A stretch of 64,000 nucleotides of DNA from Burkholderia ubonensis (GTDB lineage Bacteria; Pseudomonadota; Gammaproteobacteria; Burkholderiales; Burkholderiaceae). The DNA is taken from assembly GCF_001718695.1 (NCBI RefSeq), contig NZ_CP013422.1:930001-994000 (forward strand), read 5' to 3'. Positions 43,404 to 51,294 of the stretch are shown piece after piece. The translations under genes and the position numbers were made by a program. How positions within the stretch are numbered: position 1 is the first letter of the stretch; each line of letters starts with the position of its first letter. The notes beneath the pieces were generated by a model. The model worked only from the letters and a program-made list of their open reading frames with translations, had not been told where the DNA came from and ran no database searches.

Positions 43404-44243
43404 TCAGTCGAGCAGGTCGGGTTCGTCGGCGACGATGCGCGCGTACAGGCTGTCGAACGCGTGCAGCGCGCCGTCGGGGCCGCCGATCTGGCCGTGCGTA
43501 TGGCGGGCGGTGTCGGCGTCGATCGGCTGCGGCGCGCCCGCCGCTTCGGCGAGCAGCTGCGTGTGCGCGGCGTTGTCGAGCGCGATGTACCACCAAGCGG
43601 CCGCCTCGACGCTCGGACCGGCGGTGAGGATGCCGTGGTTCTTCAGGATCGCGCCCTTGTGCGTGCCGCCGCCGGGCTTCGCGAGCGCCTGCGCGATCCG
43701 CGCGCCTTCGCGCGTGTCGACCACCATCCCGGTGAAATCGTCGAACAGCGCGTGATCCTCGTAGAACACGCATGCATCCTGCGTCAGCGGATCGAGCGGG
43801 CGTCCGAGCGTCGACCACGCCTTGCCGTAGGTCGAATGCGTGTGCGCGGCGGCGACGACGTGCGGATGCGCTTCGTGGATCGCCGCATGGATCGCGAACG
43901 CGGCCTGGTTCAGCGGCCGTGCGCCGATCGCGGTTTCGCCGCGCGCGTTGACGAGCAGCAGGTCGGACACCCTGATTTGCGAGAAATGCACGCCGAGCGG
44001 ATTCACCCAGAAGTGATCGGGCAGCTCCGGGTCGCGCGCGGTGATGTGGCCGGCGAGGCCCGACGCGAAGCCGTGGCGCGCGAACACGCGGAACGCGGCC
44101 GCGAGGCGCTCCTGCCGATGGCGGCGCTCGGCGGCGGCGTCGGCGCGCGGCGCGGGCGGGTCGAACCAGAAATGCCGACGCGGCGCGGCGGCGAGCGCGA
44201 GGCCCGACGCGGTGCGGATGGGCGAGGGCAGGACGGCGGACAT
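43404..44243 (-). CDS. Class II aldolase/adducin-family protein
   Basis: A 279-residue zinc-dependent enzyme of the FucA/AraD/MtnB group. The metal site is 'VVAAAHTHSTYGKAWST' with a further His in 'GAILKNHGILTAGPSVEAAA'. 'FASGLAGHITARDPELPDHF' and 'SQIRVSDLLLVNARGE' are family hallmarks. Members cleave or dehydrate sugar-phosphate-like hydroxy-carbonyls, and one branch acts in methionine salvage. Placed between the monooxygenase (18-bp gap) and the ABC binding protein, it may process the carbon part of the imported sulfur compound; this is inference. Confidence 0.88.
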   Translation of the reverse strand: MSAVLPSPIRTASGLALAAAPRRHFWFDPPAPRADAAAERRHRQERLAAAFRVFARHGFASGLAGHITARDPELPDHFWVNPLGVHFSQIRVSDLLLVNARGETAIGARPLNQAAFAIHAAIHEAHPHVVAAAHTHSTYGKAWSTLGRPLDPLTQDACVFYEDHALFDDFTGMVVDTREGARIAQALAKPGGGTHKGAILKNHGILTAGPSVEAAAWWYIALDNAAHTQLLAEAAGAPQPIDADTARHTHGQIGGPDGALHAFDSLYARIVADEPDLLD

Positions 44244-44261
44244 GGCGGTCGTCTCCCGTCG

Positions 44262-45347
44262 TCAGGCGGCGCGGCGCGCGGCATCGCGCGCGGCGACGGC
44301 CGCGCGTACGCGCGGAATCAGTTCGCGGCCGTAGTCGATCGCGTCGTCGAGCGGATCGAAGCCGCGGATCAGGAAGGTCGTCACGCCGAGGTCGTAGTAG
44401 TCGAGCAGCGCGTCGGCGACCTGCTCGGGCGTGCCGACGAGCGCCGTCGAATTCGAGCGCGCGCCGGTCAGCTTGGCGATTTCGGTCCACAGCCGCTTGT
44501 CGACGCGCGCGCCGCGCTCGGCGGCGGCCAGCAGGCGGCGCGCGCCTTCGCTCTGCAGCGGGCCGCCCGCGCCGAGGCCGGCCGCTTCGCGCAGCCGGCG
44601 CGTTTCGTCGAGGATCCGGTGCGCGCGCGCCCACGCGTCGTCCTCGGTCGCGGCGAGGATCGGGCGGAACGACACCGAGAAGCGCACCTGCCGGCCGTGC
44701 TTCGCCGCTTCGGCGCGCACGCGCGTCGTCAGGTCGCGCACCTGGTCGAGCGATTCGCCCCACAGCGCGTAGACGTCCGCGTGCTTGCCCGCGACCGCGA
44801 GCGCCGCGTCCGACGCGCCGCCGAAATAGATCGGCACGTGCGGCTTCTGATGGGGCCGCACGTCGGAATAGCCCTGGCGGAAGCGGTAATGCGCGCCTTC
44901 GTGGTCGAACGGCTGCGCGTCGGTCCAGATCCGGCGCAGGATGCCGAGGTATTCGTCGGTGCGCGCGTAGCGGGCGTCGTGGTCGAGGAAATCGCCGTCG
45001 CGCGCCTGTTCGGCATCGGAGCCGCCCGAGATGATGTGCACCGCGAGCCGGCCGCGGCTGAACTGGTCGAGCGTCGCGATCTGGCGCGCGGCGAGCGTCG
45101 GCGCGGTGAAGCCCGGACGATGCGCGAGCATGAAGTGAATCCGCTCGGTCGCGGCGGCCGCGTATGCGATCGTCAGCGTCGCCGACGGGCCGGTCGAGTG
45201 GTGCGGCACGAGGATGCGGTCGAAGCCGGCCGTCTCGTGTGCGCGGGCGAAGTCGCGCACGTAGTCGGGATCGACCGCGTTGCCGGTCGGCGGGTGAATC
45301 TCCGATTGCTTCTGGCTCTGGATCATGCCGATGAATTCGACGCTCAT
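44262..45347 (-). CDS. LLM-class flavin-dependent monooxygenase (SsuD-like)
   Basis: A 361-residue bacterial-luciferase-like monooxygenase using FMNH2 and O2, related to alkanesulfonate monooxygenase SsuD. 'MSVEFIGMIQSQKQSEIHPP', 'FDRILVPHHSTGPSATLTIA', 'IHFMLAHRPGFTAPTLAARQ', 'LAVHIISGGSDAEQARDGDF' and 'DEYLGILRRIWTD' match the SsuD/SfnG group. It is the first gene of the leftward operon. No SsuE-type flavin reductase is encoded nearby, so reduced flavin must come from elsewhere. ATG 45345-45347 is selected by the family N-terminus. Confidence 0.9.
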   Translation of the reverse strand: MSVEFIGMIQSQKQSEIHPPTGNAVDPDYVRDFARAHETAGFDRILVPHHSTGPSATLTIAYAAAATERIHFMLAHRPGFTAPTLAARQIATLDQFSRGRLAVHIISGGSDAEQARDGDFLDHDARYARTDEYLGILRRIWTDAQPFDHEGAHYRFRQGYSDVRPHQKPHVPIYFGGASDAALAVAGKHADVYALWGESLDQVRDLTTRVRAEAAKHGRQVRFSVSFRPILAATEDDAWARAHRILDETRRLREAAGLGAGGPLQSEGARRLLAAAERGARVDKRLWTEIAKLTGARSNSTALVGTPEQVADALLDYYDLGVTTFLIRGFDPLDDAIDYGRELIPRVRAAVAARDAARRAA

Positions 45348-45536
45348 CTGGGGCTCCGCTGGGTCTTCCGGTACAGGGCTCCGGCAACGGGCCGGACTGG
45401 AGCGCAGATTACCGCCGCGATCATGCGAAACGGAAATAATCAATCCCGAATTGAATATCAGATTTGCATGGTTTGATCGATCGGGCGACGCGCCTACGCT
45501 TGGCGTTCGCGCTTCGCTTGCGCCTTTTCCTTTTCG
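45348..45536. promoter_or_regulatory. Divergent promoter region of the organosulfur cluster
   Basis: 189 bp separate the leftward monooxygenase operon from the rightward flavoprotein. A conspicuous AT-rich patch (45423-45478) contains 'GGAAATAATCAATCC' and 'GAATTGAATATCAGATTTGC', the kind of sequence bound by CysB/Cbl-type LysR activators, but no exact box can be assigned by eye. Confidence 0.4.
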
Positions 45537-46907
45537 ATGGAATCCGTTTCGATGCCTGCCCGTCTTGCCGTTTCCCCGCCGCCGTTACAGCCGCACCAGC
45601 AGCCGTTGCCGTTGCGGCACCTGCCTGCCGCCGACGACTACGCCAACGCGCGCGTCGCCGCGCTGCTCGACCGGCTCGCCCCCGAACTCGCGGCCGATGC
45701 CGCGCGCAACGACGTGCTCGGCCGCTTCCCGCACGAGAACTTCGCGCGACTGCAGCGCGCGGGGCTGATCGCGCAGGTCGTGCCGCGCGGCTACGGCGGC
45801 GCGGGCGCGACGCTCGCGCAGGCGAGCCGGATCGTCGCGGCGGTTGCGCGGGCCGATCCGGCGACCGCGCTGGTGCTGACGATGACGTACCTGCAGCATC
45901 GCGCGCTCGGCCGCGCCGACAGCCGCTGGCCCGAGCCGCTGCGGCGCGCGGTGTTCGGCAGCGCGGTGGCCGACGGGGCGCTGATCAACGCGTTGCGCGT
46001 CGAGCCCGCGCTCGGCTCGCCGGCGCGCGGCGGCCTGCCCGAGACGGTCGCGCGCCGCGACGGCGACGGCTGGCGGCTGTCCGGCCACAAGCTGTACAGC
46101 ACCGGCATCCCCGCGTTGCGCTGGCTCGCCGTGTGGGCGCGCACCGACGAGCCCGAGCCGCGCGTCGGCGTGTTTCTCGTGCCGCGCGATCCGTTGCGCG
46201 GCGACCCGGGCATCCGCGTGATCGAGAGCTGGGATCATCTGGGCCTGCGCGCGTCGGGCAGCCACGAGGTCGTGTTCGACGACGTCCGGCTGCCGGGCGA
46301 TCACGCGGCGGACGTGCGCGCGCCCGACGCGTGGGCCGCGTCGGCGTCGAGTCACGTGGACCTCGACGCGCAGGCCGACCAGCAGGCGTGGATGGTCGCG
46401 CTGCTCGGCAGCCTGTACGACGCGGTCGCGCGCGCGGCGCGCGACTGGCTGGCCGGATTCGTCGCGACGCGCTCGCCGAGCGGGCTCGGCGCGCCGCTCG
46501 CGACGCTGCCGCGCGTGCAGGAGGCGATCGGCGAGATCGAGGGCTGGCTGCATGCGAACCGCGTGCTGCTCGACGACGCGATCGCGCGCGCCGACGCCGG
46601 CGCGCCGCTCACGCTGACGACGAGCGGGCTCGTGAAGCGCGCCGTCACCGAGCATGCGATTCGCGTGGTCGAGCAGGCGTTGAAGCTGTCGGGCAATCAC
46701 GGGCTGAGCCGCAGCAATCCGCTCGAACGTCACTATCGCGACGTGCTGTGCAGCCGCGTGCATACGCCGCAGGACGATGCGATCGCGGTCGCGGCCGGGC
46801 GCGCGGCGCTCGACGCGGCGGCGGCGGCGCGCAGCGCGCCGAGCGACGGCGCGAGTTCGCGCAGCGCGCCGCACGCTGCGCGGCCGTTCGATCGAGGCGA
46901 TGCGTAA
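45537..46907 (+). CDS. Acyl-CoA dehydrogenase-fold monooxygenase (DszC/SfnB-like)
   Basis: A 456-residue flavoprotein. The acyl-CoA dehydrogenase fold starts near residue 35 ('NARVAALLDRLAPELAADAA') and includes 'LIAQVVPRGYGGAGATLAQA', 'LSGHKLYSTGIPALRWLAVW' and 'SWDHLGLRASGSHEVVFDDV'. The catalytic Glu of true dehydrogenases is not evident. The C-terminal 'LSGNHGLSRSNPLERHYRDV' matches DszC/SfnB-type enzymes that hydroxylate sulfur compounds with reduced FMN. ATG 45537 or 45552 are possible starts; neither has a strong ribosome site. It opens the rightward arm of the sulfur cluster. Confidence 0.85.
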   Translation: MESVSMPARLAVSPPPLQPHQQPLPLRHLPAADDYANARVAALLDRLAPELAADAARNDVLGRFPHENFARLQRAGLIAQVVPRGYGGAGATLAQASRIVAAVARADPATALVLTMTYLQHRALGRADSRWPEPLRRAVFGSAVADGALINALRVEPALGSPARGGLPETVARRDGDGWRLSGHKLYSTGIPALRWLAVWARTDEPEPRVGVFLVPRDPLRGDPGIRVIESWDHLGLRASGSHEVVFDDVRLPGDHAADVRAPDAWAASASSHVDLDAQADQQAWMVALLGSLYDAVARAARDWLAGFVATRSPSGLGAPLATLPRVQEAIGEIEGWLHANRVLLDDAIARADAGAPLTLTTSGLVKRAVTEHAIRVVEQALKLSGNHGLSRSNPLERHYRDVLCSRVHTPQDDAIAVAAGRAALDAAAAARSAPSDGASSRSAPHAARPFDRGDA

Positions 46908-47216
46908 GGACGGCGATGGGGCATACCGCGCAGGCCGGACCACGCCGTGCGTGCGTCGCCGAACGGGCTCGAGCCGCCACATCGGCGCGCCGGGCGAAGG
47001 CGCCGCAGACTTGCGCGGGACTTCGCACGCGATGCGCGATCACTGGCTGCGTGATCCCGAGCCCCGCCGAGGTGCGGCTCGGTCCGGCCCGGCGTTCGGC
47101 AACGCACGACCACCACAAAGCATCGATATCGCTAATTTTCATGTTTGTTCTGCATGCACGACCAGGTGCATCATGACGATCGATCAAGCCGGGCATTTTT
47201 ATTCGAGGAGACCCCG
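46908..47216 (+). other. 309-bp spacer before the thiol dioxygenase
   Basis: The left part is GC-rich without a supported gene. An AT-richer patch (47115-47210) with 'TCGCTAATTTTCATGTTTG' precedes the dioxygenase and likely contains its own promoter. No clear inverted repeat seen. Confidence 0.4.
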
Positions 47217-47783
47217 ATGAATACGCCTGCGTTGCAGCACACGCCGTTGCGCCCGTTCGTCGACGGACTGGACGCGCTGCTCGCGTCCGGCGCGAACGAG
47301 GCGCGCATCCTGGACGAGGGCGGCGCGCTGCTGGCTGCGCTCGTCGCGCACGACGACTGGCTGCCCGACGCGTTCGCGCAGCCCGACCCCGAGCGCTACC
47401 GCCAGTACCTGCTGTATCTCGATCCGGACGAGCGCTTCTCGATCGTCAGCTTCGTGTGGGGGCCGGGTCAGGCCACGCCGATCCACGACCACACGGTGTG
47501 GGGGCTGATCGGGATGCTGCGCGGCGGCGAGTTCTCGCAGCCGTACCGGCTCGACGCGCAGGGGCGGCCGGCGCCGTCCGGCGACGCGGTCCGGCTCGCG
47601 CCGGGGCAGGTCGAGGCCGTGTCGCCGCGCATCGGCGACATCCATCGCGTGAGCAATGCGTTTGCCGATCGTGTGTCGATCAGCATCCACGTGTACGGCG
47701 CGAACATCGGCAAGGTCGAGCGCGCCGTCTATCTCGAGGACGGCACCGTGAAGCCGTTCGTTTCCGGCTATTCGAACGCATGA
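47217..47783 (+). CDS. Thiol dioxygenase of the cysteine/3-mercaptopropionate dioxygenase family
   Basis: A 188-residue cupin that oxidises a thiol to a sulfinate with Fe2+ and O2. Iron ligands H90 and H92 in 'TPIHDHTVWGLIGMLRGG' and H143 in 'GDIHRVSNAF', with the downstream Tyr160 in 'HVYG', are all present. In 'PERYRQYLLYLDP' a Gln (residue 63) appears to occupy the place of the cysteine-carboxylate-binding Arg of animal enzymes, which is the mark of 3-mercaptopropionate dioxygenases; this alignment is by eye. The start follows GAGGAG. A product sulfinate and the adjacent rhodanese fit sulfur release from organosulfur compounds. Confidence 0.88.
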   Translation: MNTPALQHTPLRPFVDGLDALLASGANEARILDEGGALLAALVAHDDWLPDAFAQPDPERYRQYLLYLDPDERFSIVSFVWGPGQATPIHDHTVWGLIGMLRGGEFSQPYRLDAQGRPAPSGDAVRLAPGQVEAVSPRIGDIHRVSNAFADRVSISIHVYGANIGKVERAVYLEDGTVKPFVSGYSNA

Positions 47784-47877
47784 CCCGCAGCGCGGCGGGC
47801 CGCGCCCGGCGCGCCCGGCATCCATCCGACGCCCGCTTCGCTTTTCAACGACTTCAACCGAATCCGACCGAGACACC

Positions 47878-49500
47878 GTGACGCAATCCGCCGATTCCCT
47901 TTCCCGTTTTCCCGTCGCGACGTGCGAAGACGTCCGCGCACGCCTGCTGGCACGCGACGAACTCGCGCTGATCGACGTGCGCGAGGAAGACCCATATGCG
48001 CAGGGCCACCCGCTGTGGGCGGCCAATTTCCCGCTGTCGAAGCTCGAACTGGACGCGTGGACGCGGATTCCGCGCCGCGACACGCCGATCGTCGTGTACG
48101 GCGACGCGGCCGGCGAGGATCTCGCGCCGCGTGCGGCCGCGCGGCTCGCACAGCTCGGCTACAGCGACGTGCGGCTGCTCGACGGCGGCCTCGCGGGCTG
48201 GCGCGCCGCGGGCGGTGAACTGTTCATCGACGTCAACGTGCCGAGCAAGTCGTTCGGCGAATGGGTCGAGGCCGAACGGCATACGCCGTCGCTGTCCGCG
48301 CAGGAGGTGCAGGCGCTGATCGACGCGCGCGCGGACGTCGTGATCGTCGACGCGCGCCGCTTCGACGAATACCGGACGATGAACATCCCGACCTCGACCA
48401 GCGTGCCGGGCGCGGAGCTCGTGCTGCGCGTGCGCGCGCTCGCGCCGGACCCGGCGACGCGGGTGATCGTCAATTGCGCGGGCCGCACGCGCAGCATCAT
48501 CGGCACGCAGTCGCTGATCAACGCGGGGCTGCCGAACCCGGTCGCGGCGCTGCGCAACGGCACGATCGGCTGGACGCTCGCGGGGCAGGCGCTGGAGCAC
48601 GGCGCGGCGCGCCGCTTTCCGGATGACATCGACCCAACGCTGCGCGCCGATGCGCGCAGCGCCGCGCGCAAGGTCGCCGAACGGGCGGGCGTGCCGCGCA
48701 TCGCGCTCGCCGACGTGGCCGCGCTCGCGGAGCCGGGCCGCACGCTGTACCGCTTCGACGTGCGTACGCCGGAAGAGTACGAGGCCGGTCATCTGCCGGG
48801 CTTTGCGAGCGCGCCGGGCGGCCAGCTCGTGCAGGAGACCGACCATCACGCGCCGGTGCGCGGCGCGCGGATCGTGCTCGCGGACGACGACGGCGTGCGT
48901 GCGGACATGACCGCGTCGTGGCTCGCGCAGATGGGCTGGGACGTGCGGGTGGTCGAGGCCGGCGCGCACGCGTTCGGCGAGACCGGCCAGCCGCCGCGCG
49001 ACGTGCCGGCTGCGCCCAGGGTCGCGGAAGTCTCGCCCGCGACCCTGGCGGGCTGGCTGCGCGAAGCGGCGCCCGACGAGATCGCGATCGTCGATGTCAC
49101 GGCCAGCGCGAATTACGTGAAGCGCCATATTCCGGGCGCGTGGTTCGCGGTGCGCGCGCAGTTGCGCGACGCGCTCGCGGTGATTCCGGCCGCGCGGCGC
49201 TACGTGTTCACCTGCGGATCGAGTCTGCTCGCGCGCTTCGCGGCGGCCGACGCGCGCGCGCTGCTGCCCGCGTCGGCGCAGATCGTGGTGCTGGCCGGCG
49301 GCACCGCGGCGTGGATCGACGCGGGCCTGCCGGTCGAAGCCGGCGATACGCGGCTCGCGTCGCCGCGCATCGATCGCTACCGGCGTCCGTATGAAGGCAC
49401 CGACAACGCGGCCGCCGCGATGCAGGCGTATCTCGACTGGGAATTCGGGCTCGTGGAGCAACTCAAGCGCGACGGCACGCACCATTTCCGCGTGATCTGA
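47878..49500 (+). CDS. Four-domain rhodanese-like protein
   Basis: A 540-residue protein of four rhodanese modules (about 14-115, 138-240, 273-365, 383-490) and a short C-terminal extension. The active-site loops differ: module 1 has no Cys ('VVYGDAAGED'), module 2 has Cys200 ('NCAGRTRS'), module 3 has Asp336 in place of Cys ('LADDDGVRAD'), and module 4 has Cys446 ('TCGSSLLAR') with a loop one or two residues longer than the classical six. Modules 2 and 4 could carry persulfide; 1 and 3 are probably structural. GTG start, 94 bp after the thiol dioxygenase. It likely handles sulfane sulfur released by the pathway. Confidence 0.9.
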   Translation: MTQSADSLSRFPVATCEDVRARLLARDELALIDVREEDPYAQGHPLWAANFPLSKLELDAWTRIPRRDTPIVVYGDAAGEDLAPRAAARLAQLGYSDVRLLDGGLAGWRAAGGELFIDVNVPSKSFGEWVEAERHTPSLSAQEVQALIDARADVVIVDARRFDEYRTMNIPTSTSVPGAELVLRVRALAPDPATRVIVNCAGRTRSIIGTQSLINAGLPNPVAALRNGTIGWTLAGQALEHGAARRFPDDIDPTLRADARSAARKVAERAGVPRIALADVAALAEPGRTLYRFDVRTPEEYEAGHLPGFASAPGGQLVQETDHHAPVRGARIVLADDDGVRADMTASWLAQMGWDVRVVEAGAHAFGETGQPPRDVPAAPRVAEVSPATLAGWLREAAPDEIAIVDVTASANYVKRHIPGAWFAVRAQLRDALAVIPAARRYVFTCGSSLLARFAAADARALLPASAQIVVLAGGTAAWIDAGLPVEAGDTRLASPRIDRYRRPYEGTDNAAAAMQAYLDWEFGLVEQLKRDGTHHFRVI

Positions 49501-49729
49501 GCGCGGCGCGGCAAGCGCGGGGCAGGCGAGGCGGGGGGGCCGCGCACGGCGGTCGGTCGGTGCGCCGGCGGCAGCAGTCGCGCCGGATGCACTAAACTTG
49601 CGGGAATTTTGCATCGCCGCGTCGGGCCGCGTCTCGCGTGCACGCGGCGGTGCGGCGAATCGCGGGCCGGCGCGGGCGCCCGGCGCCGGTTGGCGGCCGG
49701 CGCCCGCGCCGGCCGACCCTGACCGACCC

Positions 49730-50797
49730 ATGACGACTCATACCGAACCCGCCTATCTGCTCGGCGACCTGCTGAAGAACGTTTCCCGCTCCTTCTACCT
49801 GACGCTGCGCGTGCTGCCCGACGGCATGCGCGACCCGGTCGGTCTCGCGTACCTGCTCGCCCGTGCGGCCGACACGATCGCGGACACCGCGCTCGTCGCG
49901 CCCGACCGCCGCGCGGCGCTGCTGACGCAGCTGCGGGAGAACATCGAGCGGCTCGACGACGGCGTCGTGCTATCGCAAGCGCTCGAAGACGTGACGCGGA
50001 TGCAGACGGATTCCCACGAGCACGTGCTGCTCGGCTCGATGCAGCCGATGCTCGCGCTGCTGCGCATGCAGTCGGCCGCCGACAGCGCGGCGATCCGCAA
50101 GGTCGTCGCGACGCTGACGTCGGGGATGGAGTTCGACCTGCGCACGTTTCCCGACGAGCAGGCGGGGCAGGTCGCCGCGCTGCCGTCGCGCGAACTGCTC
50201 GATCGCTACACGTATCTGGTCGCCGGCTGCGTGGGCGAGTTCTGGACCGACATGACCGGCATGCACACGCGGGCCGCGCGGCGCTGGGACCTGCCGGACA
50301 TGCGGGAGAAGGGCATCCGTTTCGGCAAGGCGCTGCAGATGACCAACATCCTGCGCGACTGCGCGAAGGACCTGCGGATCGGCCGCTGCTACCTGCCGCA
50401 AGAGGTGCTGGATGCGCATGGGCTCGGCGTGCCGGACCTGCTGGCGCCGGATGCGTCGCCGCGCGCGCGGGGGGTACTGTTCGACCTGCTGCGCGTCGCG
50501 CTCGCGCAGTACCGCGACGCGTGCCTGTACACGGTCGCGATTCCGCGCCGCTTCATGCGGCTGCGGCTGGCGTGCCTGTGGCCGATCCTGATCGGCCTCG
50601 AGACGCTCGAACTGCTCGCCGGCCACGACGCGTGGCTCGATCCGGCGCGGCCGGCCAAGGTGACGAGAAAGCGCGTCTACCGGATCATGGCGTCGTCGCT
50701 CGTGATCGTCGGCTCGAACGCGGCGGTTCGTGCGCGCCTGAACGCGCTCGTCGGCGCGGTCGACGCGCGGCTCGCGCAGACGGGACGCGCGTCCTGA
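49730..50797 (+). CDS. Squalene/phytoene synthase-family prenyltransferase
   Basis: A 355-residue all-helical head-to-head prenyltransferase. The first Asp motif is D48-x3-D52 in 'LARAADTIADTALV', the second is 'TNILRDCAKDLRIGRCYLP' (around residue 205), which bind the Mg2+-diphosphates. 'YTYLVAGCVGEFWTDMTGMH' is also conserved. Length and the second motif are closer to squalene synthase than to the shorter HpnC/HpnD proteins. No hopanoid or carotenoid gene is adjacent, so it stands alone. It probably joins two farnesyl diphosphates. ATG 49730 fits the family start; the ribosome site is weak. Confidence 0.87.
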   Translation: MTTHTEPAYLLGDLLKNVSRSFYLTLRVLPDGMRDPVGLAYLLARAADTIADTALVAPDRRAALLTQLRENIERLDDGVVLSQALEDVTRMQTDSHEHVLLGSMQPMLALLRMQSAADSAAIRKVVATLTSGMEFDLRTFPDEQAGQVAALPSRELLDRYTYLVAGCVGEFWTDMTGMHTRAARRWDLPDMREKGIRFGKALQMTNILRDCAKDLRIGRCYLPQEVLDAHGLGVPDLLAPDASPRARGVLFDLLRVALAQYRDACLYTVAIPRRFMRLRLACLWPILIGLETLELLAGHDAWLDPARPAKVTRKRVYRIMASSLVIVGSNAAVRARLNALVGAVDARLAQTGRAS

Positions 50798-51294
50798 CGC
50801 GCGCCGAGCCGCGCTGCCGGCAGCAGCGTCGCTCGGCGGCATTCTTCCGCAGCATTCTTCGGCCCGCGCTCGCGGGCCGTTTCCATTCAGCGCGCGTCTC
50901 CGTACAAAAACGTTTTCACGATTTCGTTTTCAGAAATGTGGCTGTCATGAATGTCAGCGATCCTGCGCGGCGGTGTGATCAGTCTTCGGGCAGGGTCCGC
51001 GCCTCGGCCGGGCACTATGTGCCGAAGGCGTCTGACGACATCGGGCGGTCGCGTTACAGCCGTAAAAATGTAAAGCTAGGGTTTTCACTGGGAAATGCCG
51101 GAAAGGCCCGCTGCGTAAGCGTTTTCAGGTGTTAGGTAACCGCTTGGTGAACCTTCGCGTTGCGTCGATCATACGATGACCGACTATGTGTGTTGGGAAA
51201 TAATCGGTAATCCGTCAGAATTGCGTCCGCATGTACTCGCACATGTGTCACAACCACACCAGATAAGAATTCATTCTTTGAGGACGGAGATTCA
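50798..51294 (+). other. 497-bp AT-rich upstream region of the porin gene
   Basis: No gene is supported. The second half (51050-51294) is AT-rich and includes 'GTAAAGCTAGGGTTTTCACT' and 'GGGAAATAATCGGTAATCC', a long leader typical for a regulated porin. No perfect operator repeat was found by eye. Confidence 0.45.
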
